Below, piece by piece: positions 1 through 12,492 of a DNA stretch of 64,000 bases (positions are counted from its first letter, which is position 1; every line of letters starts with the position of its first letter). The position numbers were made by a program, and so were the translations under genes. The stretch covers positions 77,122,678 through 77,186,677 of the forward strand of contig OX104134.1 in NCBI GenBank assembly GCA_944470555.2, read 5' to 3'. Source of the DNA: Heterobilharzia americana (lineage: Eukaryota > Platyhelminthes > Trematoda > Strigeidida > Schistosomatidae). The notes below the pieces were generated by a model. That model made no database searches. It was given only the letters and a program-made list of their open reading frames with translations, and was not told where the DNA came from.

Positions 1-3000
1 TTCAAGGGCTTGTATTCATATTCTGTAATTAAGTGGAAGACAGACATGAGTTTCTTATTAATCAACTGCTAATATTGCGTCATCGAAATGTGTTCCAGAA
101 ATGGACAGTAAAGTAATCTGTTTGCAGAAAAACCCTGCAATCTCTATATTGAATGTCTAACTCTACTACAGTTGTCATCATCCTACTTTGGTCATGCTCT
201 TACTTCTTTCTTGATTATCACTGCTACCAACTTTGTAAAAATTTTTGTTCCTTTCCTCTATACGTGTCTATGTGTCTACTATTTCTTAATCCCAGTGTCA
301 AAATAATATTCACATTTCACCTTTGAAAATATTGTTTTAGCTTTGTGAAAATCATTTTTACCATCGTTGTCATCGCCTCTACATATTGCGTATTATGATA
401 CAGTCAGCCACTGATTCGCAAAACGAGTTGTTCATCCCTTCCCAGTGAATTTTGTGGTGGTGTAATAGCCTACTATGTATGGGTCAGTAATAAATTTCTT
501 TTGTTGAGCAGAAGCAAAACTCTACACCATTTAAAGAAGGAGAGATTTCCAAAGGTCACTGACCTACCTTTCGATTTGTATATTTCAAACTAAAAGTTTT
601 ACTAAACACTTTAATTGCCTGGAATTTGACAGACTTGGGTATGCACCAGCTTTTTTCAATCCAGGTTACGATTGAAACTGACAAGTATTGCACGAAGTTC
701 GGAAAATCACCTTCTTTTTCCAGGGTTATTGTGTTTTTGCTAGCTATAAGGGTCTTGCTTTAGACCTCTTGAAAGTTGACACTTGACGATCTGAAAAATG
801 TTAAACAATAAAATGAGGTTTAAAGTGCTTTTAGCTTGTAAATAACTCCTTTACTAATGTTTTATCTTTTAAAGTAAAACACTTTTCAATGGCCCTACTA
901 TGTTAGTGAATTTCACCTTATTAATGAGAAAATTCAACAAATTTACCCTCACCAACTTAGATTATAATTCAAACTGAGTAATTCTGAAACTACTCACCAG
1001 CATTTCCTTAAAATATGTGAATCCTGATGCTTTATATTTGTTGAAAATCTCTGTTAGGAGAGAAAGTCTAAGTAATACACTGGATTATATACACACTAAA
1101 TATGAAAAGCCGTGTGGCAGCGTAGGTACTGTATATCATAAATTAAACAAACAAGTCTAATATGGAATTAAATTCTACTGCACTTCCCATGTTTTACACC
1201 TTTGTTACTGAGATCTGAGATTTCAGTGAGTTCGTCTTTACTCTAGTATCACCAGTTGTCAATGATTTTCGCTTTCGGGTTAATCTGCTCCACTGTTTTG
1301 ATTTTTATGAGAAACAGTACTATGCAGTAGTTTAAAGGTGAAAATTTGTGAAAAAAATTCATTGTACCGAATCACTGAACAAGGCGAAAGAGAAATCATT
1401 TAGTTGACAGCAATGTCCACCAGTTTTACATTACAACTGAAAGCGTTCACTGCTGTAGATCTACAAACTAGCGGAAGCAGCTGTTCACTTCCACTCAGTT
1501 CTATATTTTTCTTTTAGCCTGTTTGTTGGTGATAAAAACTAACCTCAAATTGTGATTGAATTCCAAAAATAATCTAATTTAAGGAAGTATATCGTCTTTT
1601 GTATACACTAAATTAACACTAAGCTGTTTGATAATGGAAGCATTTCAAAGTCATGTGTTCTTCACATGAATTTTGTTCAACTGGGAGTTCAATGCAAACA
1701 ATCGTTAAAACCTTACAAATGTGAATATTGTTTTGCACACTAAAACGGATATATGGAAGCCTTTATGCATACATGGAATCAGGTATTAACAGATTAAAGT
1801 AAAGAAAGAGAATGATATGAAGTATCATTTTGTCCAAAAGCTAACACATTCTTCACAGGAAGGATTAAGTACTATTTATCAATAAAAGATTAGAAAACAA
1901 ATTCTGATAGGTAAGTCTGTTGCATACTCCAAACTAAATAACTGACGAAGTTGAATTTATTTAGTCTAATGGTTGTGAAATTGTTCAGTTGAAATCTGAG
2001 GATCACATTTCATCAGGAAATATTGGAAAAAGCAAGAAGCCTGATGAATAGGTGATAACTTTCTCACCAGTTTACTTTAACGAGATTAAGAATCTAAGTT
2101 TCTATAGGCAAACTGAAACTTATTACGTTAAGTAGATAAAATTCTATCGAAATATACTGAAGAATACTGATTGCATATCCAAAATCGACGGATTACACTG
2201 GTCATCGGTTTCCCAACTAGTAAGTATTTACAATTTCACCCCAGTAAATGCCTATTTTAAGTATGTATACTATCTCAAAATGATATTGTTTTAGTTGAAA
2301 AGTCATGTAAATATGCAAAGCTCCATTGCGCTACTTGTACCAGCTTTTTCGTAACTTCCTCCGAAATAATTTAATCCCCGTATCAAAGGGTCGATAAAGT
2401 TAAGGGTATACATATAGGAAAAGGATTTATTTTGTTCTATAAAAAAGCATTGAATGTTTGATCCAAGCAGAAGACAAGGGTTCTTTGAATTGTTTCAGAA
2501 AAGTCAAATTTAACTACTCATCAAGTGCTCGATAAAGTTTCTCTTTTAGTAGCTGAAAAAAGAATTACAGAAATAAAATTTGAGTGGACTGGGAAGTCTG
2601 AGAGTTGAGTCAAATATGATTTGAGTGAAAGAAACATACATTGTTCGATACAGTTTTAACCATGTGATGAAGTTAATCAAGAAACTAACTGGAAATCATG
2701 TGGTTTCGGTTAGTCATTTCATCCGAGTTTGTGACTTCTTTCCAGGCTTACAGTCACGGCTGCGTGAGGAATCAAAATATCATATCTCACAGACAAGTAG
2801 GTGAAAATACTACATGAGATGGGGTATTTCTCCTCACAAATGTAATAGGCTGTAAATGGCATTTTAACACATTGGCTGGAAGATTACCTTCATGATCTGT
2901 GTGGGTATGTGATCCTAAGTTATGTTGTACGACATCCTTAGATATCGATAGTGCTGACTTGTCAATATTCTTATACAGGATTAATAACATTATGAAGTAG

Positions 3001-3420
3001 ATGAAAGCAAACTTGCAACTGCATAAAAAAGGCCTGTGGGACGAATTTCATTTACTTATATACAAGTAGAGACTTATTACTTTGTGCAGTGAAGTCTCAA
3101 ATGACACTTCAAATCTTTTTACTGAAAACAGTCACCAGTCTCCCGATTGATAAATGTTGTTGTGATTCAGTTTGCCTTGTAAGAATGATAGGTAATACTT
3201 AAAAAAATCTGTCTCTTAGAGTTCAATGAATATACCGTTAGAGATTTTTCAGGCATCAAGACTGAATATCTTATACAAACAGCAGGCATCTGTATCTGCT
3301 GTGACAACTATGAAATGTAGTGGGAAGCATAAACATCGTGTACTGTTTGATCTTATCGGATTTTCTGTTATATCAAACTGGAAGGTGAACTGAGCCAACA
3401 ACAGATTTCAAAGCTTCAAT
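1..3420. other. Intergenic or intronic AT-rich sequence, no gene seen
   Basis: No reading frame here looks like a protein and no RNA gene is visible. About 1,125-1,215 resembles the 145-bp insertion at 44,302-44,445, so at least one dispersed-repeat fragment is present. Confidence 0.5.
1125..1215 (+). repeat. Dispersed repeat fragment related to the 44.3-kb insertion
   Basis: The segment shares an ordered set of short matches with 44,325-44,430: 'tactgtat', 'aaacaa..tctaa.atgga', 'ttctac', 'cacttcccatgtttt' against 'cagtgcccaagtttttcac', and an ending near 'ttactga'. The family is not identified. The second copy is a clean insertion in an RTE element with a target-site duplication, so this is probably a mobile sequence, perhaps a PLE end. 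Confidence 0.4.
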
Positions 3421-3499
3421 AAAATGAAAAGAATTATAAAAATCGATCCGATTCTTTCGTTATATGATATCTTGTTACACATACACACACTAATAGCCC

Positions 3500-3850
3500 C
3501 TTACTTCGGCATCTGGATTAGAACAAGTTGGCATGCTTCTTTGGAGCTGACTGTATTAGACGTTGTAAGCGGGCCTTCCGAAAAAGTGTTGCTGAACATC
3601 ACCCGGTTTGGCTTACCAAAGGCGAGCGAAGGAAAACAACTTCATCCATATGTGAACACCTAGTAGAATTACGTCATTCGGCACCTCGAGCTTCATCTTT
3701 TAAAATAATTTACGAAGTTAAATTGAACTAGTCCAAAGGTTTACGTTTCCACCACTTATGCAAAGCTGAAGCACTAGACAAACATGGACAAAAGCCGAAA
3801 CTTTGCATTCAAAAACGTTTTGTGAAACCCCTTTCTCCACCTTGGCCTTA
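3500..3850 (+). mobile_element. Penelope-like element, C-terminal GIY-YIG endonuclease fragment
   Basis: Reading the plus strand from about 3,528 gives a peptide with FGADCIRRCKRA, then EHHPVWLTKGERRKT, SSICEHLVEL, SSFKIIYEV and, after a stop, a tail KPKLCIQKRFVKPLS. This order (C-G-A-x-Y-I-G-R core, EH-PxWL, SI..HL, SF.I.Y, LC.QK.FV) is the C-terminal GIY-YIG nuclease region of PLEs, which nicks the target for reverse transcription. The YIGR core has decayed to CIRR and at least one stop interrupts the frame, so it is a relic. No RT domain is recognisable just upstream. The same module occurs at 23.1, 33.4, 49.1 and 61.5 kb. Confidence 0.75.
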
Positions 3851-4199
3851 ACAATTCATTTTGTTGATTTTGTCAATTTCATTTCACTTCACTTTGGTAT
3901 ACTTCTCTTTTATTATCATCATCATCATCACCAATTTTCGCTTCATTGACAACATTTGACCCATATTTCACTTTTTAATATCGATTCATTCCTTATTCAT
4001 TGACCTGTTTTGCATGTTTCAGCTAAATAATCACGGTTTTACAATCCTTTGACAATACGTGTCTCTCATCTCACCACTTGTTATCAATTCGTTCCCTTTT
4101 CAGTGACCCATTTTCTATCTCTTCCACTTGAACAAATACCACCACTACCTACACCGACTGTATATTTTGCATATTGACTGAGCAACTTTTTAGTGCAAT

Positions 4200-4345
4200 T
4201 ATCTGTCACTTTACCTAGTATAAATATGACTGTACGGCTTGATAATGAAGTTATTGAAAAGAAATATTTCTTCTCTGATACATGTCTTGTTCTTATTCAT
4301 GAATAAATGGGTATATTTCATCAGCATTTGAATTACTTAAAAATC
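4200..4345 (-). repeat. Possible PLE 3' end with hammerhead-like start
   Basis: On the minus strand, 'gctgatgaaatatacccat' is followed about 10 nt later by 'catgaataag'. This resembles the CTGATGA...ATGAAATAA arrangement in the PLE repeats at 20.8 and 22.2 kb and lies a few hundred bases past a PLE GIY-YIG relic. The GAAA element is changed to GAATA, so a functional ribozyme is unlikely. Confidence 0.25.
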
Positions 4346-4959
4346 GTCAATGCAAGTGAAGACAACTGCTAAGCGTATTCTCTGATAGCAGTTTGTAATG
4401 AAATTTATACTTATTTTTCAAGAAGTTATGTGAGATTTAGAGAGACAAGCGAAAACACCAATTCATGCGTTCTAAACGAAGTTCACAGCAATAAACAACT
4501 CCCTACATTCTGTTTGAGTCTTAAAGGTCAGAATAACAATTTATTGACTGGACAGCGTAAATTAAATTATACCTATTTAAGAGGGAAGAGGTCTTGAGAA
4601 AACATACTGTCAAATAAAAGTTAATTAAAATAGATGGCTAATTTAAAAAGAAAGAAGACCATTTTTCAAAGGATTCCATTGCTGTTTCCTTCTCCACTCT
4701 ACACACGTTTAAGCATTACCTGTTCATGGCATTAATTTTTCAAATGAAAGACTGTTTACTTCTTCGAAAGTTTAGGGTTTCCATTCTAGGTCTACAGTAA
4801 CACTTATTTATATATTTGGCTTGTAACCGCTACTAGATGAAACATCCGAAATGCATTGCACTACATTCTGTATCTGTCTCCTGGCATTCAGTTGTCAGCC
4901 TTTGCTAAACTTCTATTCATATGGTTTGTTTAAAAGGTGTATCGCAGTAAATAGGTAAT

Positions 4960-5345
4960 ATTTGTCTAGTACTTACCTAGTGAAGCAGTAAGGCTGATAT
5001 ATATATAGGTCTGAGCTATTCTGGATACATAAACCGCCTGTAGGAATAGGTGACACGCAAAGATTGGTTACTGAAGAACAACTAATTCCACTTTGTATAG
5101 TCTTGATTGTTGGATGAATTTTACCTGTTAATTTGTAGATACACCTTGCTGGCAAGTTCAGCTAAACACAAATCCTAGGTCAGGTTCTCTCAAACTTCTT
5201 AACCTCAATTAAGTTACACTATAATTGTTAGTCTCTTAGCTTCCTGACAATATTGCAAAATGATGGAATGAAATTGATCAGCACCTAAGGTTAGATAACA
5301 TGAAAGTGGTTACTTCACAATGACTGACAAGTGTGAAATTGACTT
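4960..5345. repeat. Uncharacterised dispersed repeat (family R), copy 1
   Basis: This block matches 28,780-29,200 along its length. Shared landmarks are 'agatacac.ttgctg', 'acc.caatta.gt.cac', 'ctc.tagattg'-like sequence, 'attgcaaaatgat', 'cagcac...', 'gataacatgaaa.tggtt'. Its last 100 bases also match 29,870-29,990 and 46,990-47,110. No coding potential or terminal structure is evident. Confidence 0.55.
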
Positions 5346-5589
5346 TGGCGTATTTGCTCAATACCTTCGCATACTTATCCACCCTGAATCTTGTTAAAAA
5401 AAGAAGGGTTAAATTCACCCCACCTTGAAGTTATTCCTTACTCATAATTGTTACTTGTAGTTCCTTGTCAAGGCTAAAGATCAAAATTTGTGCATCAGTT
5501 TTAAATGCCTTCAGTTCAATTTGATATTCATCAGACAGAGGTTTTGATTACGTTATCTTGATTACTTGATACTCATAAGGAGTATCAAC

Positions 5590-6125
5590 AAACTTTGGCT
5601 GGAATATGTACTGCACATGTCGATCCACCATCTACCTCGACGTCTCAAAATAGGAGAAGTTGGGTTAGGTTGGGAGGAAGCTCAGGGTGGCCAAACGAAA
5701 ACCTGACACCAAGGCATCAAGTCCCTGGGTGTTGGTCTCAGCCATGGCTGTGGTCTCCAACATCATGTGGATCAGTGGTTGAGGACACTTGGGTAAACCT
5801 TGGTCACAATGGCACACACGTATTCACCCAGTGACGTCTTCTAAAGCTTGAATATCCATACTGATCTTTATCTTCAAACTATCCATCCTCTCATACAACT
5901 TTTTCGATTTTGATATCGCCCTTTTTCTAGGTACTTACTCTTTGTATGCTACTGTGAGATGTGGCAACTTGAGCCGATATGTTTGTCTGCGACGTTCCAC
6001 ATTGATTGTCTGTCTGTCTAAATCACTCTATTTCATTTTCATTAATGTGCTTGAGTTCACTTAACTGATGATATGAACTTTCGATCAAAATACCATATCT
6101 ACTGTGCCTATAAATTTATTTGAAA
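5590..6125 (+). mobile_element. Non-LTR retrotransposon family 2, 3' end (5'-truncated)
   Basis: The plus strand is the reverse complement of 17,210-17,640 and a diverged relative of 38,640-39,200 (minus). It encodes the C-terminal tail of the RT polyprotein (PPSTSTSQNRRSWVRLGGSS; SGWPNENLTPRHQVPG), whose counterpart follows the RT domain at 17,955-18,356. The remainder is 3' untranslated sequence ending near 6,125 with short TG-rich runs. The rest of the element is missing, as usual for incomplete target-primed reverse transcription. It does not look expressed. Confidence 0.7.
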
Positions 6126-6129
6126 TGTG

Positions 6130-8695
6130 AAGATGAAACTAAAGGGCAAGTATGTATTTTTGAAGCTCACTGAAACTAACGTTTGATATGATATATATAA
6201 CATTTGAAATATTTTAGCCGAAAACCGTATGCTCACTCTTTGACTAGCGTTTTTAAATGTGACAACAAAAATCTAGTGACTTATTTTCAGTTACAGGTAT
6301 TTTGATAAAATGACAACTTTGATAATACATACAGTAATAAGACCACTGGCATACTGGTTTCCTTGAGTCAACTTTCATTGGCAGGTTTTAAACCAAAGTT
6401 TTCTATATAATATTAAGAGGCTTAGTTATTCAGTGATGGTTTCTAAGAGATAAAAACATTACTTTGAGGCTACTATTTTAAGAAATCGGTACAGGAAACA
6501 GAAAGTGAGAACACTTGTTTAATAAAATTTAATTCCAATCCTCTTTTTCTCTATCCTTCAGTGGACTGTCAACAATTTGTTTTGAAGCAAAGAATTTTTT
6601 CATCTGAAGTCTAAATGGTGAAATTGAGCAATAAAATTGGAACGGTATTTGAGGCATGCGATGGGTCTTGATTATTTAATATTACGCTTGACAAATCATC
6701 GTCGGCATAATTATTCGGAACTCACTTCCAGTAATATTTGATATTGACATTACTATTCACTTTAATTTTTCCTGCAGTCAACTCTTTTACCATTTGAAAC
6801 TGATGACATGAAACTCCAGTTAGTATTAATGTCCACATGGTTTAAAACTCGCCAATATAGATAAGTCTAAGTGTAGAACCTAAAGAGGAGGGAATTGTCT
6901 TCAAAAAACATTTGTTGTTCTATGAGCTGTTTTATCTTTCATTTACTGACTTTCTTTCCATTCACTTGAAGGTGAGCCCAATTATACCGTTATGCATCAA
7001 CAAATTTAGTCAAGTGAGATGAATCGCTTGTTTCAAAACCTTTTAATTTGAAATCCCCCATAATTTTAAATGCTACCGAAATATTTTATTTGAAAAGTGT
7101 AGTCATATCATTACTGTTCATGCCTGTATCAAGTCTGTCCTTCATCACTGATTAGTTCACTATATGAGTGAGCATTATACCAAAGGTTCATTCACATAAT
7201 AGACGGAACGCGAAAAAAATTAAAACTCTTTTCATTGGATGCATTATTTTGAATCCTATTATTCTACTGAAGAATATGTTTACTTGAATGAATTCATATT
7301 TTTCGAATATTGTTCAAAATAATGTTTTATACTTTAACTATATCACTTTGAAAATGAATATTGAATAGATTTTAAATGTATTTTTTAAAACTGTTTCATT
7401 AAAACTAAAATGTTTGTTTTTTTGACGGAAAAATTTTGCTCAGAATACATAATCCACTATAGATTGTTTCCACCGAAATAATCGTTAGAATTTATACCTA
7501 TCGACAGTTCTTTCAAAGATGGTTTTCATTCCTTACTGACACCGACTATAAGAATATTTGAAGTCATAAAATAAAAATTCGACAGTTGTTTTATTCTCTT
7601 TAGTAATTTTTATTATACAGTACATACGAAAGGATTCAAATGGAATGGAACTAAGGACATTCACGTTCGAAACTGGACACGTAGACATGTGGCTTGAACA
7701 TGGGAAAATAACACTACAAACCTCATAAGAATAGTTTCTGTTAGTCCCCTAACAGATTATCTTTCGCTTCACTAGTATGTTTCGTTCTGCTTGGTTTTAA
7801 GGTTTCTTAACGATATTCCCAGTTACCTTGACTGAAAATCAGAAATTTGACACAGAATTCACCATGGAATCCTTCTACTCTTGGCTATTCGGGGAACATT
7901 TTCCATGTTAATTAACCCCTGTGATTTTTGAATTCATCCTTTTTTTCACCTACTTGACCAGATCTCTTGACAACCACTTCAAAATTCAGAAACATTCAGT
8001 AATCATTAGGTAACTAGGAAATTAAGATACTTCGAGTATCAAATGTAACATACACTGACGGTTTATGTTATGAAAAGAATATACACTAAGGCAGGCTTAT
8101 ATTAAAAGAATCTCTTCGCTGAACAACTGATGGTTTTCTTGTGTCTTGATGAAGATTTTCTGCATATTAGAAAACAAAAATCTTTTGACAGTAAGGGGTC
8201 TCAATGGGTTTCTACCTAATTCTGTCACACTTACTGAAATGAATGTGAAGATTTTTTTCGATGACTATATGAAGAATCATAAATATTAAAAATGATTTTT
8301 GAACAAGGTTTTGGAGGAATCTTGTGCATGCAAACATTCTCTCCATCATCACGCTATTAACAACACCAGAGTTCCAGTGTTGAAGTGAAATGACGAGATC
8401 AAGCATATTATTTGCAACTAAGATGCAACAAAATTTACTAATAACTCGTTTTCATAATGGTGTAAGAAGAATGCTATTGGACCAAATACTTATGTAGAAA
8501 AATGTTGAATCTACTCCATAAAACGGTACATACTCAAAATTTACCAAGGAAGTAAATCAAACAAAATTACTTGAAAAACCAAACGGTGAAGTTCCAAGTA
8601 GAATCAAAAATGAAAAAAGTTAGAGTACATAAAGCCAACCTACCCATCCACCGAATTCTATACTTGTTCAAATACCCTACATTCTGATCGCAAAA
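6130..8695. other. AT-rich sequence, no gene seen
   Basis: No supported coding region, RNA gene or recognisable repeat was found. The longest frame, on the minus strand near 8,212-8,406, has no recognisable motif. Confidence 0.5.
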
Positions 8696-9417
8696 TTGTT
8701 ATTATTATTATTGGTCACTTGGGTTCCCGGAGGAACATACAGCTTCAGGAGCACGTTCCTATTTCACTCTCGTCTTCGCAGTCTTCTCAACCTACATCCA
8801 CCACTCCACACAAGCTTTCACATACTCCTCACACCATCTGCTCCATGTCACACTCACATAGGACACCCTCGAACAACTCGTCATTTCTCATGCCAGTTCC
8901 ACTCGACAGCCTGACCTGACATGGCTTGCACTAACCTAGCCTGATGCGTGATGTCCCAATCCGTCTTCTCACTACATCCCCAATACAATCCATCCACACT
9001 TTCTTCCACTACACATGTGTTGGGCAACGGGTTGTTGGTTGGTTGGTTCGTTGACAGACAGAGTGAGTTGCTTGTTGCTTATTCTTATTATTATTCTGGC
9101 AAGTTGAACTTCAGTGTCAGTATCGAGTGAATGTGGGTGGTAGCTGTTGATCATGTATCTCTGTGGTTCATTGGGAATGCTTTTCGAAACTCACCAAGTC
9201 TCTCGACCGTCACACAGGGAAGCACTGACTGACTTACTTGACCGAATTAGTGTTGAAAATCTGGATGTTGTTCATGCTTCATGTTGAGTGAAGTGTATTG
9301 CAGTGCAGTGTAGTGCGATGGAGTGGAGTAGATCTCGACACTGATTATTTCAGATTAATGTAGGAAGGCCTCTCCTACTCTCTTCCTGATGCTGGCTTTC
9401 ATGTCCTCATCTAAGCC

Positions 9418-9488
9418 GCCATCACCGTCACCGTCACCGTCGCCGTCGCCACCGCCACCGCCACCGCCACCACCACCACCACCACCAC
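9418..9488 (-). repeat. GGT/GGC trinucleotide repeat inside RTE copy A
   Basis: The plus strand reads (CACCGT)n, then (CACCGC)n, then (CACCAC)n for about 70 bases, within the thumb part of the RT region. B and C have no such tract at the homologous point. Confidence 0.85.
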
Positions 9489-11265
9489 TGCCTGTAGTGA
9501 AACAATACTGGCTTAACTAGGTAGGTGAAAGAGACCACTTCATTCACGTTTCTCACAGTTCATGGTGATTCATGCTTGTTGTTTTCGCTGCTGTTGTTGA
9601 TGGTCACACATCGTCATCATCTACACATTCTCTACATTCACTTGAAGTCCCATTTTCGCTGTCACGCATCATCTCCCCCATCAATTTGTTGGTTTTCACC
9701 TGTAGATCTTCGAGTTTGTGCAACAACACATTAGACATACATCATCATCGTTGGCGAAATACAAATCTTCTCCTGGGATCCTTCATCCGTCCAGTCAACA
9801 TATGCTCATCTTCCCACACCTCACAAATGTCTGTTGCATGATCTGGTCCAGTCGACTACAATCAGTAAGATGATGGATGATAGTAGATGGCAATCTTGTC
9901 TTACTCCTCTTCCTTGTCTTCACTTCAATTCACTTCACTTCATTCCACTTCACTCCACTTCACTTCAAAGGCATCACTGAGATTTCCATTGTGAATCACT
10001 CGGCATGTAGCCTCATCATATAGCATATCGCTGCTGTTCAATGAGATTGATAAAGATTTGAATCACTCAAAGCGTAGTGTTGAAGCAGCTGCCTGTCAAA
10101 TTACTTGTCGGTTGACGCCTCGGTCGAAGACCTATTCAAAGTCGATGAAGTTGAGGTTCAGTTGAGTTGAGTTGAGTTGAGTTGAGTTGAGTTGACTGCC
10201 ATTCCATGCTCTGTTCTATGATGATGCATAGAGTGTGGTTGCGTTGCAATTTGATCCACACATGATTTGTTCTTCCTGAAGGTAGCCAGTCAGCCTGTTC
10301 CCGTTGTAATTGTGAGTGCAGAGCTTTTCTTAGTCTCTCTAGGGTGATGCGGCATAATAGTTTGTTTGGTGTGGACAGGATTGGTGCATGATTCCTATCC
10401 AGTTTTCGCAAAGACTAAGGTCTTTTCGTTGTGCATCCTTTCACTGGTTTTTCTTCTGCTTCACTATCCTCCTCTCCTCTATTAGATTCCATGTGTCCGT
10501 CGACATCCATTCCCTATCTTTTTTCTTATTCCCTCGTAATACAGTTACGCAAGTTTCTTTCCACATCTCTTTCGCAGACTTCCAATCTTCTTCCACTCAG
10601 GTTTCTTCAGCAATATTGTCTAATGTCGCCCACTCTCTTCTAATGCCTGACTCAATTGAAGATTTCCTTTGAAGTTTCGTTCAGTTCAGCACAGTTTAGC
10701 TGAGCTGAGTTGAGTTTCTGTTCTGGGTGTTGAACTTGAACTATCGTCTATCACCAACTCCTGCCTCGAAGGCTTTCAACTTGATTTGAATGCAGGTTCC
10801 TTGCACTGCATAGTGAGTGGTGACAACTTACATCTGCTCAACTTCTTCTTCTCCTTCTTGTCCTCCTCCTCCTACTTCTCATTCTCTTTCTCCCTACTCT
10901 CGTGTCCAGTAGGCTGACTATCCACTTCCTTCACATTAACATCAAAGCGATCTGAATTTTAGTGTAGTGCGTCCATCTGGTCAAGTCCATGTCGTGAATG
11001 CCTCATCAATATCCTTGTGTTTCTTTGTTTGTACACACTACCTCCAATCACCAAGTGATTGAATGCACAGAAGTCTGCAAACACTTCTTCATTCTCACTC
11101 ATCATTTCACCGAGTGCTTCTCAACCCATGATCAGTTCTCTTCCTGTGTTGTCTACTCCCAGTTTGACTGACATTCATGTCATAAGAGCCATTAGAATTT
11201 CGATGTCACCACCGCCGTGTGGGGTATGGTCGTGTCCAGTACTGATTGCAGTTGTCTGTACAATT

Positions 11266-11309
11266 CCTCCTCCTCCTCCTCCTCCTCCTCCTCCTCCTCC
11301 TCCTCCTCC

Positions 11310-11394
<85 letters not shown>
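11266..11394 (-). repeat. In-frame (ATG/GAT)28 (GAG)15 trinucleotide expansion in the endonuclease domain of copy A
   Basis: The plus strand has 15 CCT/CTC units (11,266-11,310) followed by 28 CAT units (11,311-11,394). On the minus strand the element's own frame reads THNADEEK, then a run of Asp, then a run of Glu, then LYRQLQSVLDT. Copy C at the same place has NADKERKEEFYRQL. The tract is therefore an expansion of an acidic codon cluster that kept the frame. Copy D has an intermediate, imperfect tract at 43,720-43,793. Confidence 0.9.
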
Positions 11395-11397
<3 letters not shown>

Positions 11398-11689
11398 TCT
11401 CTTCATCTGCATTATGTGTAGGTGCGTCGCATAGCGTTGCATTGTATGATTGTGACATTCCCTCCTCTCCATTTGAATCTTGTTGGCATGATCCTGATGC
11501 TGCCTGAGGAGGAGACTGGTTCCCACTGCTGCATGCGAGCCTTCAATGAGCCTTCGATGCTGTTGACGAGATCACGAGATCATGATAGCCACTCCGAAAC
11601 TCAGTGTGCTTGTGATTGTCGTTTGGGTGAGAATATCTGAGTAGATTATTGACTCTGCAGTTGACAGTTTGGAGAGTTGACTTCCTTTC

Positions 11690-11756
11690 CATTGCATTGC
11701 ATTGCATGGCATTGCATTGCATTGCATGGCATGGCATTGCATGGCATGGCATCCAC
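11690..11756 (-). repeat. Pentanucleotide (TGCAT/GGCAT)n tract in copy A
   Basis: About 65 bases of GCATT and GCATG pentamers interrupt the start of the endonuclease region. Copy D has a shorter version at 43,398-43,435. Copy C lacks the array and has only 'gcagatggaatggg' there. Confidence 0.85.
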
Positions 11757-12141
11757 TGTCACAGATTCCCAGTGTGTCACTTCTATACTATATCTTCTCA
11801 TTTCTCTGTCAATCTGGGTAGCCTTGCTTGCCAGCTTCAAACATTGTGAGGACATTGCATGTCACCATGTTTAGTCTTGGTTTCATGGGTAGAAGTGAAG
11901 GGGGACAGATCGGCCGACTGGCTTCTCGAAGGCTTTCACTAACTGGTGTCATTTTGTCTGTGTGATTGTGGGGAGGAATATGTTTATTTTTATTCTCTGT
12001 AATTTCTTTGTGCTTTGAAGTTTCTTTAGCAATTGAATTTTTTTATGGGGGTTGGGTTGCTAGTCGTATGCGCAACCTTCCCTCTTTATCTGTGCTCAGG
12101 TCCGGGCAGTAACTAATGAACTAGTTAACTAGGTGAAGTTC

Positions 12142-12492
12142 GATAGCTTAGTAGTTTACTGAAATTTTTGAACACTTCAGAAAACATGTGTGTACATACT
12201 TCCACGGTGATATCTTTAATTTGTTGACTGCGCAAACGACGTAAATCTTTCTTACAAGCTTGTGATATCTCTTGATTTGGAATTGCTCATAACCAATGTT
12301 CCACCTGCTGGAACTGTTTTCTTCTTGTGACTATTGGAAGATCAACTGCATGCGTAAGGGAACTACTACTGAGATGGATTCTCACATAACAGTTCATATT
12401 CAATGAAATGATCTATAAATAAAGGGGTAGGATCGTTTTAAATTCGACATTGAGGCAATTACTTGCAGCTTGTTTCATTTAGTTTATATTTA
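12142..12492. other. Spacer between RTE copies A and B, nothing recognised
   Basis: About 350 bases of AT-rich sequence. No motif, tRNA-like box or repeat match was seen. Confidence 0.4.

Larger units (their letters stand above)
8699..12141 (-). mobile_element. RTE-like non-LTR retrotransposon, copy A (full length, degenerate, microsatellite-rich)
   Basis: A minus-strand element of about 3.4 kb, from a 5' end near 12,141 ('gaacttcacctagttaac') to a short (AAT)n tail at 8,699-8,711. It shares its 5' end with copies C, D and E and its 3' end with C and F. The endonuclease part (about 11,880-11,050) contains VNNLLRYSHPND, SGYHDLVISS and the LYRQLQSVLDT segment. The RT part includes LERLRKALHSQLQREQADW and EQSMEWQSTQLN around 10,410-10,136. 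The C-terminal thumb region lies about 9,800-9,100. Frames are broken many times. Unlike B and C, the coding sequence is interrupted by simple repeats at 9,418-9,488, 9,920-9,970, 10,157-10,192, 11,266-11,394 and 11,690-11,756. It is near-identical in places to copy D. Assignment to the RTE group is inferred from length, single EN-RT layout and tail. Confidence 0.85.

Noticed and set aside
6060..6090. Hammerhead core at 'aactgatgatatgaactttc'
   Set aside because: CTGATGA is present but no GAAA follows at a suitable distance, and the sequence belongs to the 3' end of a family 2 element.
6795..6820. Hammerhead core at 'gaaactgatgacatgaaact'
   Set aside because: Only three bases separate CTGATGA and GAAA, too short for stem II.
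11059..11526. Overlapping frames on both strands giving runs of Pro, His, Ser, Met, Leu, Ile, Asp and Glu
   Set aside because: All arise from one CCT/CAT trinucleotide tract. Only the minus-strand Asp/Glu frame agrees with the endonuclease frame of the element, so the rest are artefacts.
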